Part shown: one piece after another, positions 16,273 to 24,696 of the stretch
Layout of the letters: every line of letters starts with the position of its first letter
Numbering within the stretch: the stretch's first letter is position 1
Assembly (NCBI GenBank): GCA_016872495.1
Contig: VGZT01000011.1
Span: forward strand, 1 to 52,761
DNA length: 52,761 nt
DNA from: SAR202 cluster bacterium
GTDB taxonomy: Bacteria; Chloroflexota; Dehalococcoidia; Lucifugimonadales; Lucifugimonadaceae
Direction: 5' to 3'
Translations under genes and position numbers: made by a program
Notes under the pieces: model-generated
The model's input: only the letters and a program-made list of their open reading frames with translations
Databases searched by the model: none
What the model was told of the DNA's origin: nothing

Positions 16273-17478
16273 CTGATCTCGCGCGGCTGGGCGATCGTCT
16301 GGGTCGCATTCGGCGCAACCGCGTTTTCGTCAGGTGGTTCTCAGTACGGATTCGGGATCTTTGTCAGGCCTCTCACCGAAGAGTTCGGCTGGAGCCGAAC
16401 CGAGATCAACCTGTCGTTGTCGATCGGCCTGATCGCAGGCCTGCTTGCGCCACTCGCAGGCTGGATTCTCGATCGCCATGGCGCCCGGCTGGTCATGACC
16501 GCTTCGCTGGGCATCGTCGCCGTCGCGTTCTTCCTGCGCGCCGGAATGACGGAGCTCTGGCAGTGGTACGCGCTCAGCGCTCTGCTTGCGGTCGGCATGC
16601 CTGGCACCTTCATGCCGGTGGGCAAGCTGATCGGAACCTGGTTTCCAAAGACCAGGGGCCGCATGATGGGCACCGCCATAACCGGCAACAATGTCTTCGG
16701 CCTGATTGGCGTGCCACTCCTCAACGTGGTAGTAATCAGCCAGGGGTGGCGCCTCGGGTACGCAATTATCGGAACCTGCCTGGCAGCGACCGCCCTTGCC
16801 GCCTGGCTGGTTATCAGAGATTCACCTTCTCAAGGGCCGGTCATCGAGAGGCAGGGGCCCTCCACCGGCCGGCGAAACCCTCCCGACCTCGACCTGACGA
16901 TCAAGGAGGCGTCCAGGACGCCAGCATTCTGGCTCATCATGGCCGGACTGACCTGTGCCGGTTTCAGCTACCCGTCGTTCATGACGCAGCTGATCCCTCA
17001 CATGGAGGCGGAGGGCTGGGACTCCGCGAAGGCGACCTTCGCCTTGACCGCCCTTGCCGGGATCGCGCTGGCGAGCAAGATCACGTGGGGACGCTTGAGC
17101 GAGCGGCTAACGGCCAGGATCTCCTTCGTGATTGCGATCCTCATCATGTCGTCGGGGGTTGTGATGGTGATCCTCGCCCGTGACACTGCCATGGTGTGGC
17201 CGGCGATCATCTACTTCGGGATGGGCTTCGGTGGGATCGGGCCCCTGATGACCCTCGTGATCCTCGAGGCCTTCGGGCTCAAGAATCTCGGGGCGATCCA
17301 GGGATCGATCTCGCTGGTGGCCCAGATCCTTCCCGTCCTGATCGGGCCGATCCTTGCGGGCGCGCTGTTCGACAGCACCGGTTCCTACCGGGCTTCTTTC
17401 GCCATCGCCGCGGGGATCTTTGCGATCGGAGCCGTGTGCGTGTTCGCTGCAAGGCGCCCCGGTCACCGCCAGGCGTAA
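16273..17478 (+). CDS. MFS transporter (oxalate/formate-antiporter-like)
   Basis: Twelve-helix major facilitator. Conserved N-terminal half: RGWAIVWVAFGATAFSSGG (helix 1), FGIFVRPLTEEFGWSRTEI, LAPLAGWILDRHGARLVM (the MFS A-motif loop D-R-x-G), and a C-terminal half from WLIMAGLTCAGFSYPSF. WSRTEI with a long periplasmic loop is typical of monocarboxylate/oxalate-formate type MFS proteins. The frame is open from 16159, but no ATG, GTG or TTG exists before the TTG at 16417, which lies after helix 1. I therefore give the first CTG (16273) as a provisional start; the Ala/Pro/Thr-rich codons before it (16201-16260) also look coding. Either a rare start codon is used or the 5' end is damaged. Substrate unknown. 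Confidence 0.75.
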   Translation: MISRGWAIVWVAFGATAFSSGGSQYGFGIFVRPLTEEFGWSRTEINLSLSIGLIAGLLAPLAGWILDRHGARLVMTASLGIVAVAFFLRAGMTELWQWYALSALLAVGMPGTFMPVGKLIGTWFPKTRGRMMGTAITGNNVFGLIGVPLLNVVVISQGWRLGYAIIGTCLAATALAAWLVIRDSPSQGPVIERQGPSTGRRNPPDLDLTIKEASRTPAFWLIMAGLTCAGFSYPSFMTQLIPHMEAEGWDSAKATFALTALAGIALASKITWGRLSERLTARISFVIAILIMSSGVVMVILARDTAMVWPAIIYFGMGFGGIGPLMTLVILEAFGLKNLGAIQGSISLVAQILPVLIGPILAGALFDSTGSYRASFAIAAGIFAIGAVCVFAARRPGHRQA

Positions 17479-17669
17479 TCGGACACGACGCCACGAGAGT
17501 CTTCGCAGGGCCGACTCGATGAAATCGCGGCGGGCCCGAACCAGGTCATGCTCCGAGCGGCCGTTAACGCCAAGCACCATGAGGCTGCCAGCTCCCACGC
17601 CCGGGTTCGGTATCGAACGCACCGCCGCGGCCAGCTCCCGGCAGGCGAACATACTTTAGGCGCCGCTTG

Positions 17670-17825
17670 ATGGGTCAATCCCTGACGAGCGTACTGATCG
17701 GTGCCGCCCTCGAGGCCTACCCGGTCGAAGTCGACGCTCCCAGTTACCGCCGCGTGGGCGTCGTGCCCTCGTTCGAACGGCTCGGATTCCGTGACGTGGG
17801 GATGGCGGGCCTGGACGTCATCTGA
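17670..17825 (+). pseudogene. C-terminal scrap of a GNAT acetyltransferase
   Basis: A 51-codon frame reads SLTSVLIGAALEAYPVEVDAP and then VVPSFERLGFRDVG before TGA. LLxAALE...AYPVE and the closing FERLGF are the C-terminal half of GNAT family acetyltransferases. The spacing between the motif A helix and AYPVE is too short, so it also carries a deletion, and no N-terminal half is visible upstream. Non-functional relic, part of the decayed 17.5-18.3 kb stretch. The stretch 17479-17669 itself shows no gene that I can name. Confidence 0.6.
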
Positions 17826-17886
17826 TGCGGCTCGGGGGCCGCGGCTGATTTCGGCGAGAGGGCCCCTCACAAGCGGCTCGCCGGTG

Positions 17887-18275
17887 TCAGAAACGATCCA
17901 GCAGGTCGAGGCCGATCCCGATCGCCTGGTCTTCTACCCGGACCTGGTCCGCGAGGGAGGTCCAGCCGCCCGCCCGGACTACCCGGCACAGCTCCCTGAC
18001 CGACCGGACCGGATCGCTCATGGAGCAGAACACGAACCTGGCAGGCGCGGCGTCGAAGACCTTCTGTCCGAACGGCAGATTGCCGGTATCGGCGAGCGCC
18101 GCGCCGGACCCACGCCTGGGGCTGGTGCCCGGGTACGGGCGCGCGCCAGCATGCGTCTACCCAGGTCCACCGCCGTCACCCGCTGTATTGCGGGCGCAGG
18201 CTTCTCACCGCCCCATGCCATCGCGTCAAGCGAAGAGGCGCGCCTGTCGTAGACGTCACGGGTCTTCCGCGTAGC
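17887..18275 (-). pseudogene. Deleted and frameshifted class I SAM methyltransferase
   Basis: Minus-strand reading gives TRDVYDRRASSLDAMAWGGEK, then VTAVDLGRRMLARARTRA, and, after a frameshift near 18090-18105, LADTGNLPFGQKVFDAA, FVFCSMSDPVRSVRELCRVV and the end IGIGLDLLDRF before TGA (17887-17889). This is the layout of a small phosphatidylethanolamine-type or generic class I methyltransferase. The SAM-binding glycine motif (VLEVGxGTG) expected between WGGEK and VTAVD is missing, replaced by five residues, so an in-frame deletion of roughly 30-40 codons has removed it. It cannot bind SAM as written. Confidence 0.78.
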
Positions 18276-18310
18276 AGCGCTTTCGGAGTGGTGAGGATGG
18301 TTCGGATCGG

Positions 18311-18991
18311 TTACGGGCGGGACGCTGCCTCCTCGGCACGCATCCCTTCGTACAGGCGTGTGATTCCTTCGAGCCAGCGTTCCTGGACGCCGGGCTCCCA
18401 CTGCGGGTTGAACGCCGGGTACTTCTCCAGGATCATTGCTGCGATCGTGCGCGCGTCCCTCGAAGGTTGGTCCGAAGGGCGGCTCGTGGCAGCCGGCGTG
18501 GCGCTGGCCGGTCGGCTTCTTGCGCTTGCGGTGCGCCGCGCCCCGCGTCTGCGTTCGAGGATGAAGGAAGAGAGTTCGACCCCGGCATCCTGGGCCGCCT
18601 GCACAAAGAACCGTTCACAGCGGGCGAGCACAGCTTCCTTCGTGCCGAACGACCGGAACGCCTCCCGCAACTGAGCTTTCGAGGCGCGCTCGAGGTCTAG
18701 CCCGAAGATCGGCGCGTAGTGCCGTTCGAGAAGCGCCTTGAGCGCGGCGCGGCGCGGCTCCCCTTCGAGTTGGACGAGCCGCTCCAGTTCACGAGCGGGC
18801 CGGCCCTGGTCATCGACCAGGTTCAGGACACGCAGCGCCGTCATCAGCTGGATGCCGTTCGAGCCAGAGAACCGGGGCCCCCATACGCTGCGATCGATGC
18901 GCGCGGGAATTCCCTCTCGAAGGGTCTCGAGAAAATTCCGGAATGTGCGGTACGGGACGTACGGAGGAATCAGTCGCTGAGCGTCGGTCAA
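18311..18991 (-). CDS. DUF5343 family protein
   Basis: 226 residues. The N-terminal two thirds match the DUF5343 pattern: PPYVPYRTFRNFLETLREGIP, RIDRSVWGPRFSGSNGIQLM, then LNLVDDQGRPARELERLV and later IFGLDLERASKAQLREAF and an ERFFVQAAQDAG helix ahead of LSSFILERRRG. A winged-helix-like fold is suspected for this family but the biochemical role is unknown. The C-terminus (about 150-180) is an Ala/Ser/Pro/Arg-rich linker leading to IAAMILEKYPAFNPQWEPG, which looks like a second small helical module. TTG start with GGGGA just upstream. Isolated on its strand. Confidence 0.78.
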   Translation of the reverse strand: MTDAQRLIPPYVPYRTFRNFLETLREGIPARIDRSVWGPRFSGSNGIQLMTALRVLNLVDDQGRPARELERLVQLEGEPRRAALKALLERHYAPIFGLDLERASKAQLREAFRSFGTKEAVLARCERFFVQAAQDAGVELSSFILERRRGARRTASARSRPASATPAATSRPSDQPSRDARTIAAMILEKYPAFNPQWEPGVQERWLEGITRLYEGMRAEEAASRP

Positions 18992-19209
18992 CTTTCCCCG
19001 TCCGGGATACCTGTCGAAGTCTGCCTTGGCTGCATATGCATCGGCACTCTACCCCAGGGTAATTCCCAGCACAAGGGATGAAAGGGAATGGGCGGTGGAC
19101 AGCCAGGGACAGTTTTTAGTTATGCGATCGGGAATGCAAAAGAATGCCCCCAGCTGCAGCGGAAAGGCCGGGCCACCAGCCTACCGGGCAGCCGAGGAGG
19201 CTCCATACC

Positions 19210-20133
19210 ATGCTCATCCCAATCGAAAGCGTGCTGCCGGATCCGGAGCGGATTGCCAGGCCCGTAGACGACAAACCGATCAATGACTTGAGGAGGGGCG
19301 GCGCGACTGCGGGCGTGCAGCCGGTCGTAGTTCGCCCCGCGGCGGGCAAGCCGGGCGCTTTCACGATCGTAATTGGCGAACATTTCTGGCGCATGGCACG
19401 CGCCGCAGGGCAGCCAGAAATCGATGTCACGCTGCAGGAGAACCTGAGCGAACAGGAAGCCAGCGAGCTGCAGCTGAGCGAGTACTACCACCACGACAAC
19501 CTGCCGCCCATGTCGATGGGCCGGGCGTTCTTGCGCCACCGTGAGCGTTTCGGGGTGAGCCAGCAGGAGCTCGCCCGCAGGACCGGCATTACGCCCGGCA
19601 CCATTCACCACTACGAGAGCCTGGTGCGCAGCCTGGCACCTGACCTCGCGGAAAAGGTCGATCGAGGGCAGCTCACCTTCAAAGAGGCCCGCAGCATCGC
19701 CGATATTTCCGACCATGAGCGCCAGCGCGAGATCGCCGAACCATTCGTCACCGGACGCCTGAGCTCGGTATACGTAGAGAAAGTGGTCGGCTACGCAAAG
19801 AAGGCGCCCAACCGCCCGGTGCAAGAGGTCCTCGAGGATGTGCTGCGAGGGACCAAGGCTGCGGCCAAGGTCAAGAAGGTGCCCGAGCCTGCAGCGCGGG
19901 CGGGCGTCGACCTCGCCAAGCTTGAGACGTCCGTGCTGGAACTCGCCGGCGTTCTCGACGCCGTGCAGCTGCAGACGATCCCGGAATACCGGCGACTCAA
20001 GCTGATCAGCACATTGCGCATCCTCGAAGTCAAGACGAAGATCGCGCTCACCTTCCTGAGCGGCGGGCAGGCACGTGAAATGGGCCTTCCAAGGCCATTG
20101 ATACGAACGGCCGAACAAGCATCCAAGAGGTAA
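19210..20133 (+). CDS. ParB/RepB/Spo0J-family DNA-binding protein, orphan
   Basis: 307 residues from the ATG at 19210, with GAGGAGG nine bases upstream; upstream in-frame sequence lacks conservation. Order: ParB nuclease-like/CTPase domain (IPIESVLPDPERIARPVDDK, about 3-22; IVIGEHFWRMARAAG; LQENLSEQEASELQ), then the helix-turn-helix (GVSQQELARRTGITPGTIHHY), and QLTFKEARSIADI typical of KorB/Noc-like central domains. The C-terminal dimerisation helices are variable. In chromosomal ParB the second motif is GERRxRA; here it is GEHFWRMA, so CTP binding may be altered. There is no parA beside it, which favours a transcriptional-regulator role over partition. Confidence 0.82.
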   Translation: MLIPIESVLPDPERIARPVDDKPINDLRRGGATAGVQPVVVRPAAGKPGAFTIVIGEHFWRMARAAGQPEIDVTLQENLSEQEASELQLSEYYHHDNLPPMSMGRAFLRHRERFGVSQQELARRTGITPGTIHHYESLVRSLAPDLAEKVDRGQLTFKEARSIADISDHERQREIAEPFVTGRLSSVYVEKVVGYAKKAPNRPVQEVLEDVLRGTKAAAKVKKVPEPAARAGVDLAKLETSVLELAGVLDAVQLQTIPEYRRLKLISTLRILEVKTKIALTFLSGGQAREMGLPRPLIRTAEQASKR

Positions 20134-20135
20134 GC

Positions 20136-20191
20136 GTCCGGGCCCCCGGGGCAGGCGGAGATTTCCGCAGCAGCTGTCGGGGGCCCGGGAC
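20136..20191 (+). terminator. Large two-tier hairpin after the ParB-like gene
   Basis: An outer 13-bp GC stem (20136-20148 with 20178-20191, one bulged base) encloses an inner stem-loop GCGGA-GATT-TCCGC (20155-20168). It begins two bases after the stop codon of the ParB-like gene. There is no U tract, so it may end transcription inefficiently or protect the 3' end. Confidence 0.5.
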
Positions 20192-20293
20192 CCGTCCCGT
20201 TGCGTACGGCCCGCTGGCGCGGCTCTGCTAGGATGCCGCCGTGTCCGCGAGGTAGCCGGGGCGGAGGCGCTCCGGTCGTGAAAGGCCCTTGAA

Positions 20294-21310
20294 TTGGCTG
20301 TTACCGCTGCGACCAGCCGCACCGTATATGCGCCCGTGCCAGGGTGGGCGAAGGTGCCGCATGGCATCTGGCTCAAAGAAGCGACCGCCGTTGCCGTCGA
20401 CTCCGATGACCGCGTCTACGTCTTCAATCGAGGCAACATGCCGATGGTCGTGTTCGACCGTGACGGGAATGTCGTCGACACCTGGGGCAATGACAACCCG
20501 TTCGGCGGCGTGTTCGAAACGGTCGACCCGTACGGCAACCAGTACTTCGCGTGGGGCGGCCGGCGATTCCATCGCCAGCACGCGATAACGATCGACCGCG
20601 ACGACAACCTCTGGCTGGTGGACGACATCGGCTGCAAGATCTACAAGACGGACCGGAAGGGCAAGGTGCTGCTCGAGATCGGAACGGGGATCCCGGCGCC
20701 CAAGCAGAGTGGCCAGATGTTCAACAAGCCGACCGACATCGCCGTCTCGCCCGTCAACGGCGACCTGTTCATCTCCGATGGCTACGGCAACTCGAGGGTC
20801 CACCACCTCGACAAGCGCGGCCGCCACATCAAGTCGTGGGGTGAACCGGGTACGGACCCGGGCCAGTTCAGCCTGCCCCACAACATCGCGATGTTCGGCG
20901 ACGACCATGTCATCGTCTGTGATCGTGAGAATCACCGTGTCCAGGTCTTCACACTCGACGGCGACTTCGTGAAGGAGTGGCACGTCCACAAGGCCACGGC
21001 GGTCTACGCCGGCAAGGGGCGCGATACGAACGTGTACGTCGGAGAGCAGGGTCCGCCGGCGGTGCAGTTTGGCGTCCGAAATCTCGGCCACCGCGTTTCG
21101 ATCTTCGGGCGGGACGGCAAGCTGAGGACCCGGATCGGTGCCGCGCTGCCGGGCGAAGGCCCCGACCAGTTCCTCTGGCCGCACAGCGTGGCCGTCGATT
21201 CCCACGGCGATATCTATGTGGCCGAAGTTTCCTACGTAGAGGTCGGGCGGCACCAGAACCCACCGCGCGAGATGGCCAGCCTCCGCAAGTGGAGACGCGT
21301 CAACGGCTAG
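20294..21310 (+). CDS. NHL-repeat protein, peptidyl-alpha-hydroxyglycine amidating-lyase-like
   Basis: 338 residues forming a six-bladed beta propeller: repeated units VAVDSDDRVYVFNRG, ITIDRDDNLWLVDD, IAVSPVNGDLFISDGYGNSRVH, IAMFGDDHVIVCDRENHRVQ and VAVDSHGDIYVAEVSY. This arrangement, including SDGYGNSRVHHLDKRG and CDRENHRVQVF, is that of bacterial homologues of the PAL domain of peptide-amidating enzymes. These homologues are frequent in soil and marine metagenomes and their substrates are unknown. TTG start at 20294 with GAAAGG eight bases upstream. No signal peptide; predicted cytoplasmic. Preceded by a TAGGAT box 60 nt upstream of the start. Confidence 0.82.
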   Translation: MAVTAATSRTVYAPVPGWAKVPHGIWLKEATAVAVDSDDRVYVFNRGNMPMVVFDRDGNVVDTWGNDNPFGGVFETVDPYGNQYFAWGGRRFHRQHAITIDRDDNLWLVDDIGCKIYKTDRKGKVLLEIGTGIPAPKQSGQMFNKPTDIAVSPVNGDLFISDGYGNSRVHHLDKRGRHIKSWGEPGTDPGQFSLPHNIAMFGDDHVIVCDRENHRVQVFTLDGDFVKEWHVHKATAVYAGKGRDTNVYVGEQGPPAVQFGVRNLGHRVSIFGRDGKLRTRIGAALPGEGPDQFLWPHSVAVDSHGDIYVAEVSYVEVGRHQNPPREMASLRKWRRVNG

Positions 21311-21463
21311 GCCGAACTTCCGTCAAGTCAGATACGAAGGCGAGTCCCACCTGTCTACATCCGATTTTCAGGATGCGGGCAGCGCGGCCTGTTCTCAACT
21401 GTCGGATTTTCGCCAGGTCTGCGAAAACGCGTCCCGTCTACAGTTCCAGACAGATATGAACAG

Positions 21464-24400
21464 CTAGGCAAGCCCCGGGGGATCGGGCCGGTTAGCAGCC
21501 CTGGCAATGGCGCGCGGACCTGGCATGTCGATCACCTTGAGCCAGTCACTGCCGACGCTGGCGGCGAGGCTCGTGAACTGCTCGACCGTCTGGGGGTGGC
21601 AGGTGAGGAACAGCACCTGGTGGCGCTCCGAAAGTTCCCGGATCGCAGCGCATGCCGCCCGGGCTCGCTCGGGATCGAAATTGACAAGTACGTCGTCCAT
21701 GATGACCGGCATCGGCTCCTGCCGGCTGGCGAACTCATCCATCAAGGCGAAGCGCATCGCAAGGTACAGCTGCTCGCGCGTCCCCCGGCTCATCTCGTTC
21801 ACCGGCCTGGTAGTGCCGTCGGCGGCCACCCCCTCGAACGATCCATCCTTCGAGCCGCCGTTGATGGTCGGTTGAACGCGCAGGTACCTCTGCCCGGTCA
21901 GGCGTGAGAAGTATCGGCTCGACAGCCTCAACTGCTCGGGCTGATGATCCCTTCTGAAATCTTCGATCGTCTGATCGATCAACTGGGTCGCCATCCAGCG
22001 GACCGCCACGCGATCCCTGAGGCGGAGCGCCTCTTCCCGATGGGCGGCGACCAGCGACGACAGCTCCGCCGTTCGACCAATGCCCTGCAGCGCCTGTTGC
22101 TGGCCCCGCAACTCACCGAGCTTCGCGTTGAGGTCTGCCTGCCGATCCTCCAGCTCTCGAATCGAAGCCTGGACCTGGACCATCTCCTGTTCCAACGCTT
22201 CGATCGTCGTCGCATTCAGCTCCGCGATGATCTCGGGCGATCTCGACGAAGAAAGGCCAGGAGACGCGATACGGAGCGCCTGCACCTTCTCGGAGAGCTC
22301 GCGGTGCACCGCCGCGCCCTGCAACGCGCGGATGAAATCGTCCTCGGTGTCGGCTCCGATCTCCTCCAGTGCCGATCTGATTGCCTGGCATGTCGACTCG
22401 AGATCGGTCGCCAACTGGGTGCGCCGGTTCACCCAGATCTCGGCTTCAGCCTCCAGCCGTTCCATCTCCGCCCTGGCTGCACGGGCGGTCTCGAGCACCT
22501 CGCCCAACCGATTAAGCGCGAGCCCGGCCTGGTTCTCTTGGAACTCCGGGATCCGGGCGGCCGCTGCCACCTGCCGGATACCGGCTTCGATCTCCTGTAC
22601 CGCGACGGTCATATCGACGATTCGTTCTTCGAGCTTCCTCGTGGCGTAGATCCGCTGGCGGGACGCGTCTGCCTGGCCGAGGATTGCAAGCGCCGTCCTG
22701 GGGGCGATGTCTGACGGAAGCTCCATCGACGAGAGCCACTCCAGCCAGGCAGCCCTCGCGGCACCGGCCGACCGGGTCGCGGACCCAGAGACCGCAGCAA
22801 GCTTCTGGTGCTCCGCCTCGGCGTCGAGAAGCTTCTTGCGCGCGGTGTCGGAATCCGCGCTTGCTCGCTCGTACTCGCCCTGCCGGTCCGCCGCGGTAGA
22901 GAGGCTGTTGGCCTCCTCCGCCAGTTGCCATTCGGCCGGAGCCTGTTCATAGCCGAGCATACCGACGATGCGGCCGGCCTCGCTCTCGACCTCTTCGATG
23001 TCCCGCCCGAGCAGCTGCGCGGTCAGCTTCAGCTCTTTCTCGAGCGCCGCCTCTTCAGTCTCCGCCGGCTTCATCTCCTCTCTGCGCATCGTGAGCACGA
23101 GGGCGACGGCCAGGGCGAAACCTGAGGCGCCGATCACGGCGATCGCGATCCCGATGTTCATCAGGGCCGAATCCCGGTTGACCCAGGCCAGGATTCCGAT
23201 CGTGGCGCCCAGCAGTGAGGCGAGTCCGGACCCTGCCAGCTGCCCGAAGGCCAATCGCCGTGGCAGACGGGATGTGCCACGCGCCAGCGTTTGCAGCTTC
23301 AAACGGGTGTCCTCGAGCTCCCGGTGCCGGTCGTTGGCTCGAAGCTTCAACGCGCGCAGCCGGTCGACCTTGCCACGACGCTGGCGGAGCTCTTCCGCTG
23401 GCTTCGACTCTGGCTCCCCGATCGCGCTCAGCCGAGCTTCGGCAAGAACAACCGTCGCACTCGCGTCGCCGACCCTCCGGGCCGCTTCGGCCTCTCTGCG
23501 GACCGCGTCTTGCTCATCTCGTTCTGCTTCACCGAGACGCCGGTCGAGACGGTCGAGGCGCTCACGCGATGACACCGAGGCATCGAGCCTGGCGATTCGG
23601 TGCTCATCAAACGCAGGGCCAAGCTCGGCCAGCGACTGCCGCACCGCATCCTTCGCGGCCTGGAGCTCCCCGAACAACTTCTGGCGGTCGCTGACGGCGT
23701 TCTGGTACTCCGTCTTACGGTCAAGCAGGCGGGCGGACTCGATCTCGAACTCGAGGATGTCCATCGTCCCGGCAAGTTGCTGGATCCGGCTGGAACGCAG
23801 CTCCGCCTGCTGGTCGCCGCCCTGGAGTTCGCTTTCAAGCTGCTCGCGACGTTTCCGCTCACGGTCATATTCGTCCTGGATCCGAGCGGGATTGCTGACG
23901 CCGTTGAGCCGGGGCAGCGTGGTCATCGCCCGCTGGATCTCGTTCATCTGATCGAGCGCGGGTCGGGTCACCTTGAGGAGCTCAAGCCGTGCGAGCCGGC
24001 CTCGACGCTCGCCGATCTGCGTCGAGATCTCGTATTTCTGCTTCTCGAGCTTCCGTACTTCCTCCGAAAGCTCGGAGTAGCGTGCAAGCTCTGCTCGCGC
24101 TTCGGCATGCGACCGCACGGCTTCGGTCAGGTGACGCTTCTCCTCGTTCAGCAGCTTGCCGACCTCGGCCTGCTCGCGCGCCAGGCGGTTGCGAACTTCG
24201 TTGATGATGACGCCGGTCGAGCCGAACCCGGCCGACCAGATGCGTTCCTGTACCTCTGAGTCCAGCCCCTGGAGCTCGTCCAGGCTCAGGCTGAACACGT
24301 TCTGATAGACGCGGCCCCCGAGGTGTGGGAGGAGTTCCGACAGCATCTCTTCGCCGCCCGACTCCTGGCCAACCGTAACGCGCACGACGCCCGTGTAGGG

Positions 24401-24688
24401 CCCCCGGCTACGGCGGTTCCGTTCGACCGCGAACACCAGCCCGTCGCTCTTGAGGAACTCGATCGCGCCGCCGTGGGCGACACCATCGACGGGCGGGTAG
24501 CCGAAGTTTCGATCCTCAAGCGTGCCCGCCCTCGGGAATCCAAGTAGCACGGTCCGAATGAATGCCCTGAGAGCCGACTTGCCGGCTTCGTTGGGGCCAA
24601 TCACTACGTTCACGCGGGGCGAGAAAGGCCCAATGTCCCGCTTGTAGAGCGGGCCGAAGCCTTCGACGTGAATCAGATGGATCTGCAT
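21464..24688 (-). CDS. YhaN-like AAA/SMC-type ATPase with central membrane helices
   Basis: 1074 residues. N-terminal ABC half with HLIHVEGFGPLYK and Walker A GPNEAGKS (31-38); long coiled coils (EEVRKLEKQKYEISTQI, VRQSLAELG and others); near the middle two hydrophobic helices (LASLLGATIGILAWV and IGIAIAVIGASGFALAVALVL); then more coiled coil and the C-terminal half with the ABC signature MSRGTREQLYLAMRFALMDE and Walker B PVIMDDVLVNFD. This is the architecture of the YhaN family, the SbcC/Rad50-like partner of YhaO nucleases. The central helices distinguish it from SbcC, which has a zinc hook there. It lies eight bases downstream of the Mre11-like gene and is co-transcribed. Confidence 0.88.
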   Translation of the reverse strand: MQIHLIHVEGFGPLYKRDIGPFSPRVNVVIGPNEAGKSALRAFIRTVLLGFPRAGTLEDRNFGYPPVDGVAHGGAIEFLKSDGLVFAVERNRRSRGPYTGVVRVTVGQESGGEEMLSELLPHLGGRVYQNVFSLSLDELQGLDSEVQERIWSAGFGSTGVIINEVRNRLAREQAEVGKLLNEEKRHLTEAVRSHAEARAELARYSELSEEVRKLEKQKYEISTQIGERRGRLARLELLKVTRPALDQMNEIQRAMTTLPRLNGVSNPARIQDEYDRERKRREQLESELQGGDQQAELRSSRIQQLAGTMDILEFEIESARLLDRKTEYQNAVSDRQKLFGELQAAKDAVRQSLAELGPAFDEHRIARLDASVSSRERLDRLDRRLGEAERDEQDAVRREAEAARRVGDASATVVLAEARLSAIGEPESKPAEELRQRRGKVDRLRALKLRANDRHRELEDTRLKLQTLARGTSRLPRRLAFGQLAGSGLASLLGATIGILAWVNRDSALMNIGIAIAVIGASGFALAVALVLTMRREEMKPAETEEAALEKELKLTAQLLGRDIEEVESEAGRIVGMLGYEQAPAEWQLAEEANSLSTAADRQGEYERASADSDTARKKLLDAEAEHQKLAAVSGSATRSAGAARAAWLEWLSSMELPSDIAPRTALAILGQADASRQRIYATRKLEERIVDMTVAVQEIEAGIRQVAAAARIPEFQENQAGLALNRLGEVLETARAARAEMERLEAEAEIWVNRRTQLATDLESTCQAIRSALEEIGADTEDDFIRALQGAAVHRELSEKVQALRIASPGLSSSRSPEIIAELNATTIEALEQEMVQVQASIRELEDRQADLNAKLGELRGQQQALQGIGRTAELSSLVAAHREEALRLRDRVAVRWMATQLIDQTIEDFRRDHQPEQLRLSSRYFSRLTGQRYLRVQPTINGGSKDGSFEGVAADGTTRPVNEMSRGTREQLYLAMRFALMDEFASRQEPMPVIMDDVLVNFDPERARAACAAIRELSERHQVLFLTCHPQTVEQFTSLAASVGSDWLKVIDMPGPRAIARAANRPDPPGLA

Positions 24689-24696
24689 CGCGCCGC

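Noticed and set aside
17107-17652. Minus-strand open frame overlapping the MFS 3' end
   Set aside because: Its first part reads reasonably (LAAAVRSIPNPGVGAGSLMV) but it then becomes the antisense of the transporter and matches no family I know.
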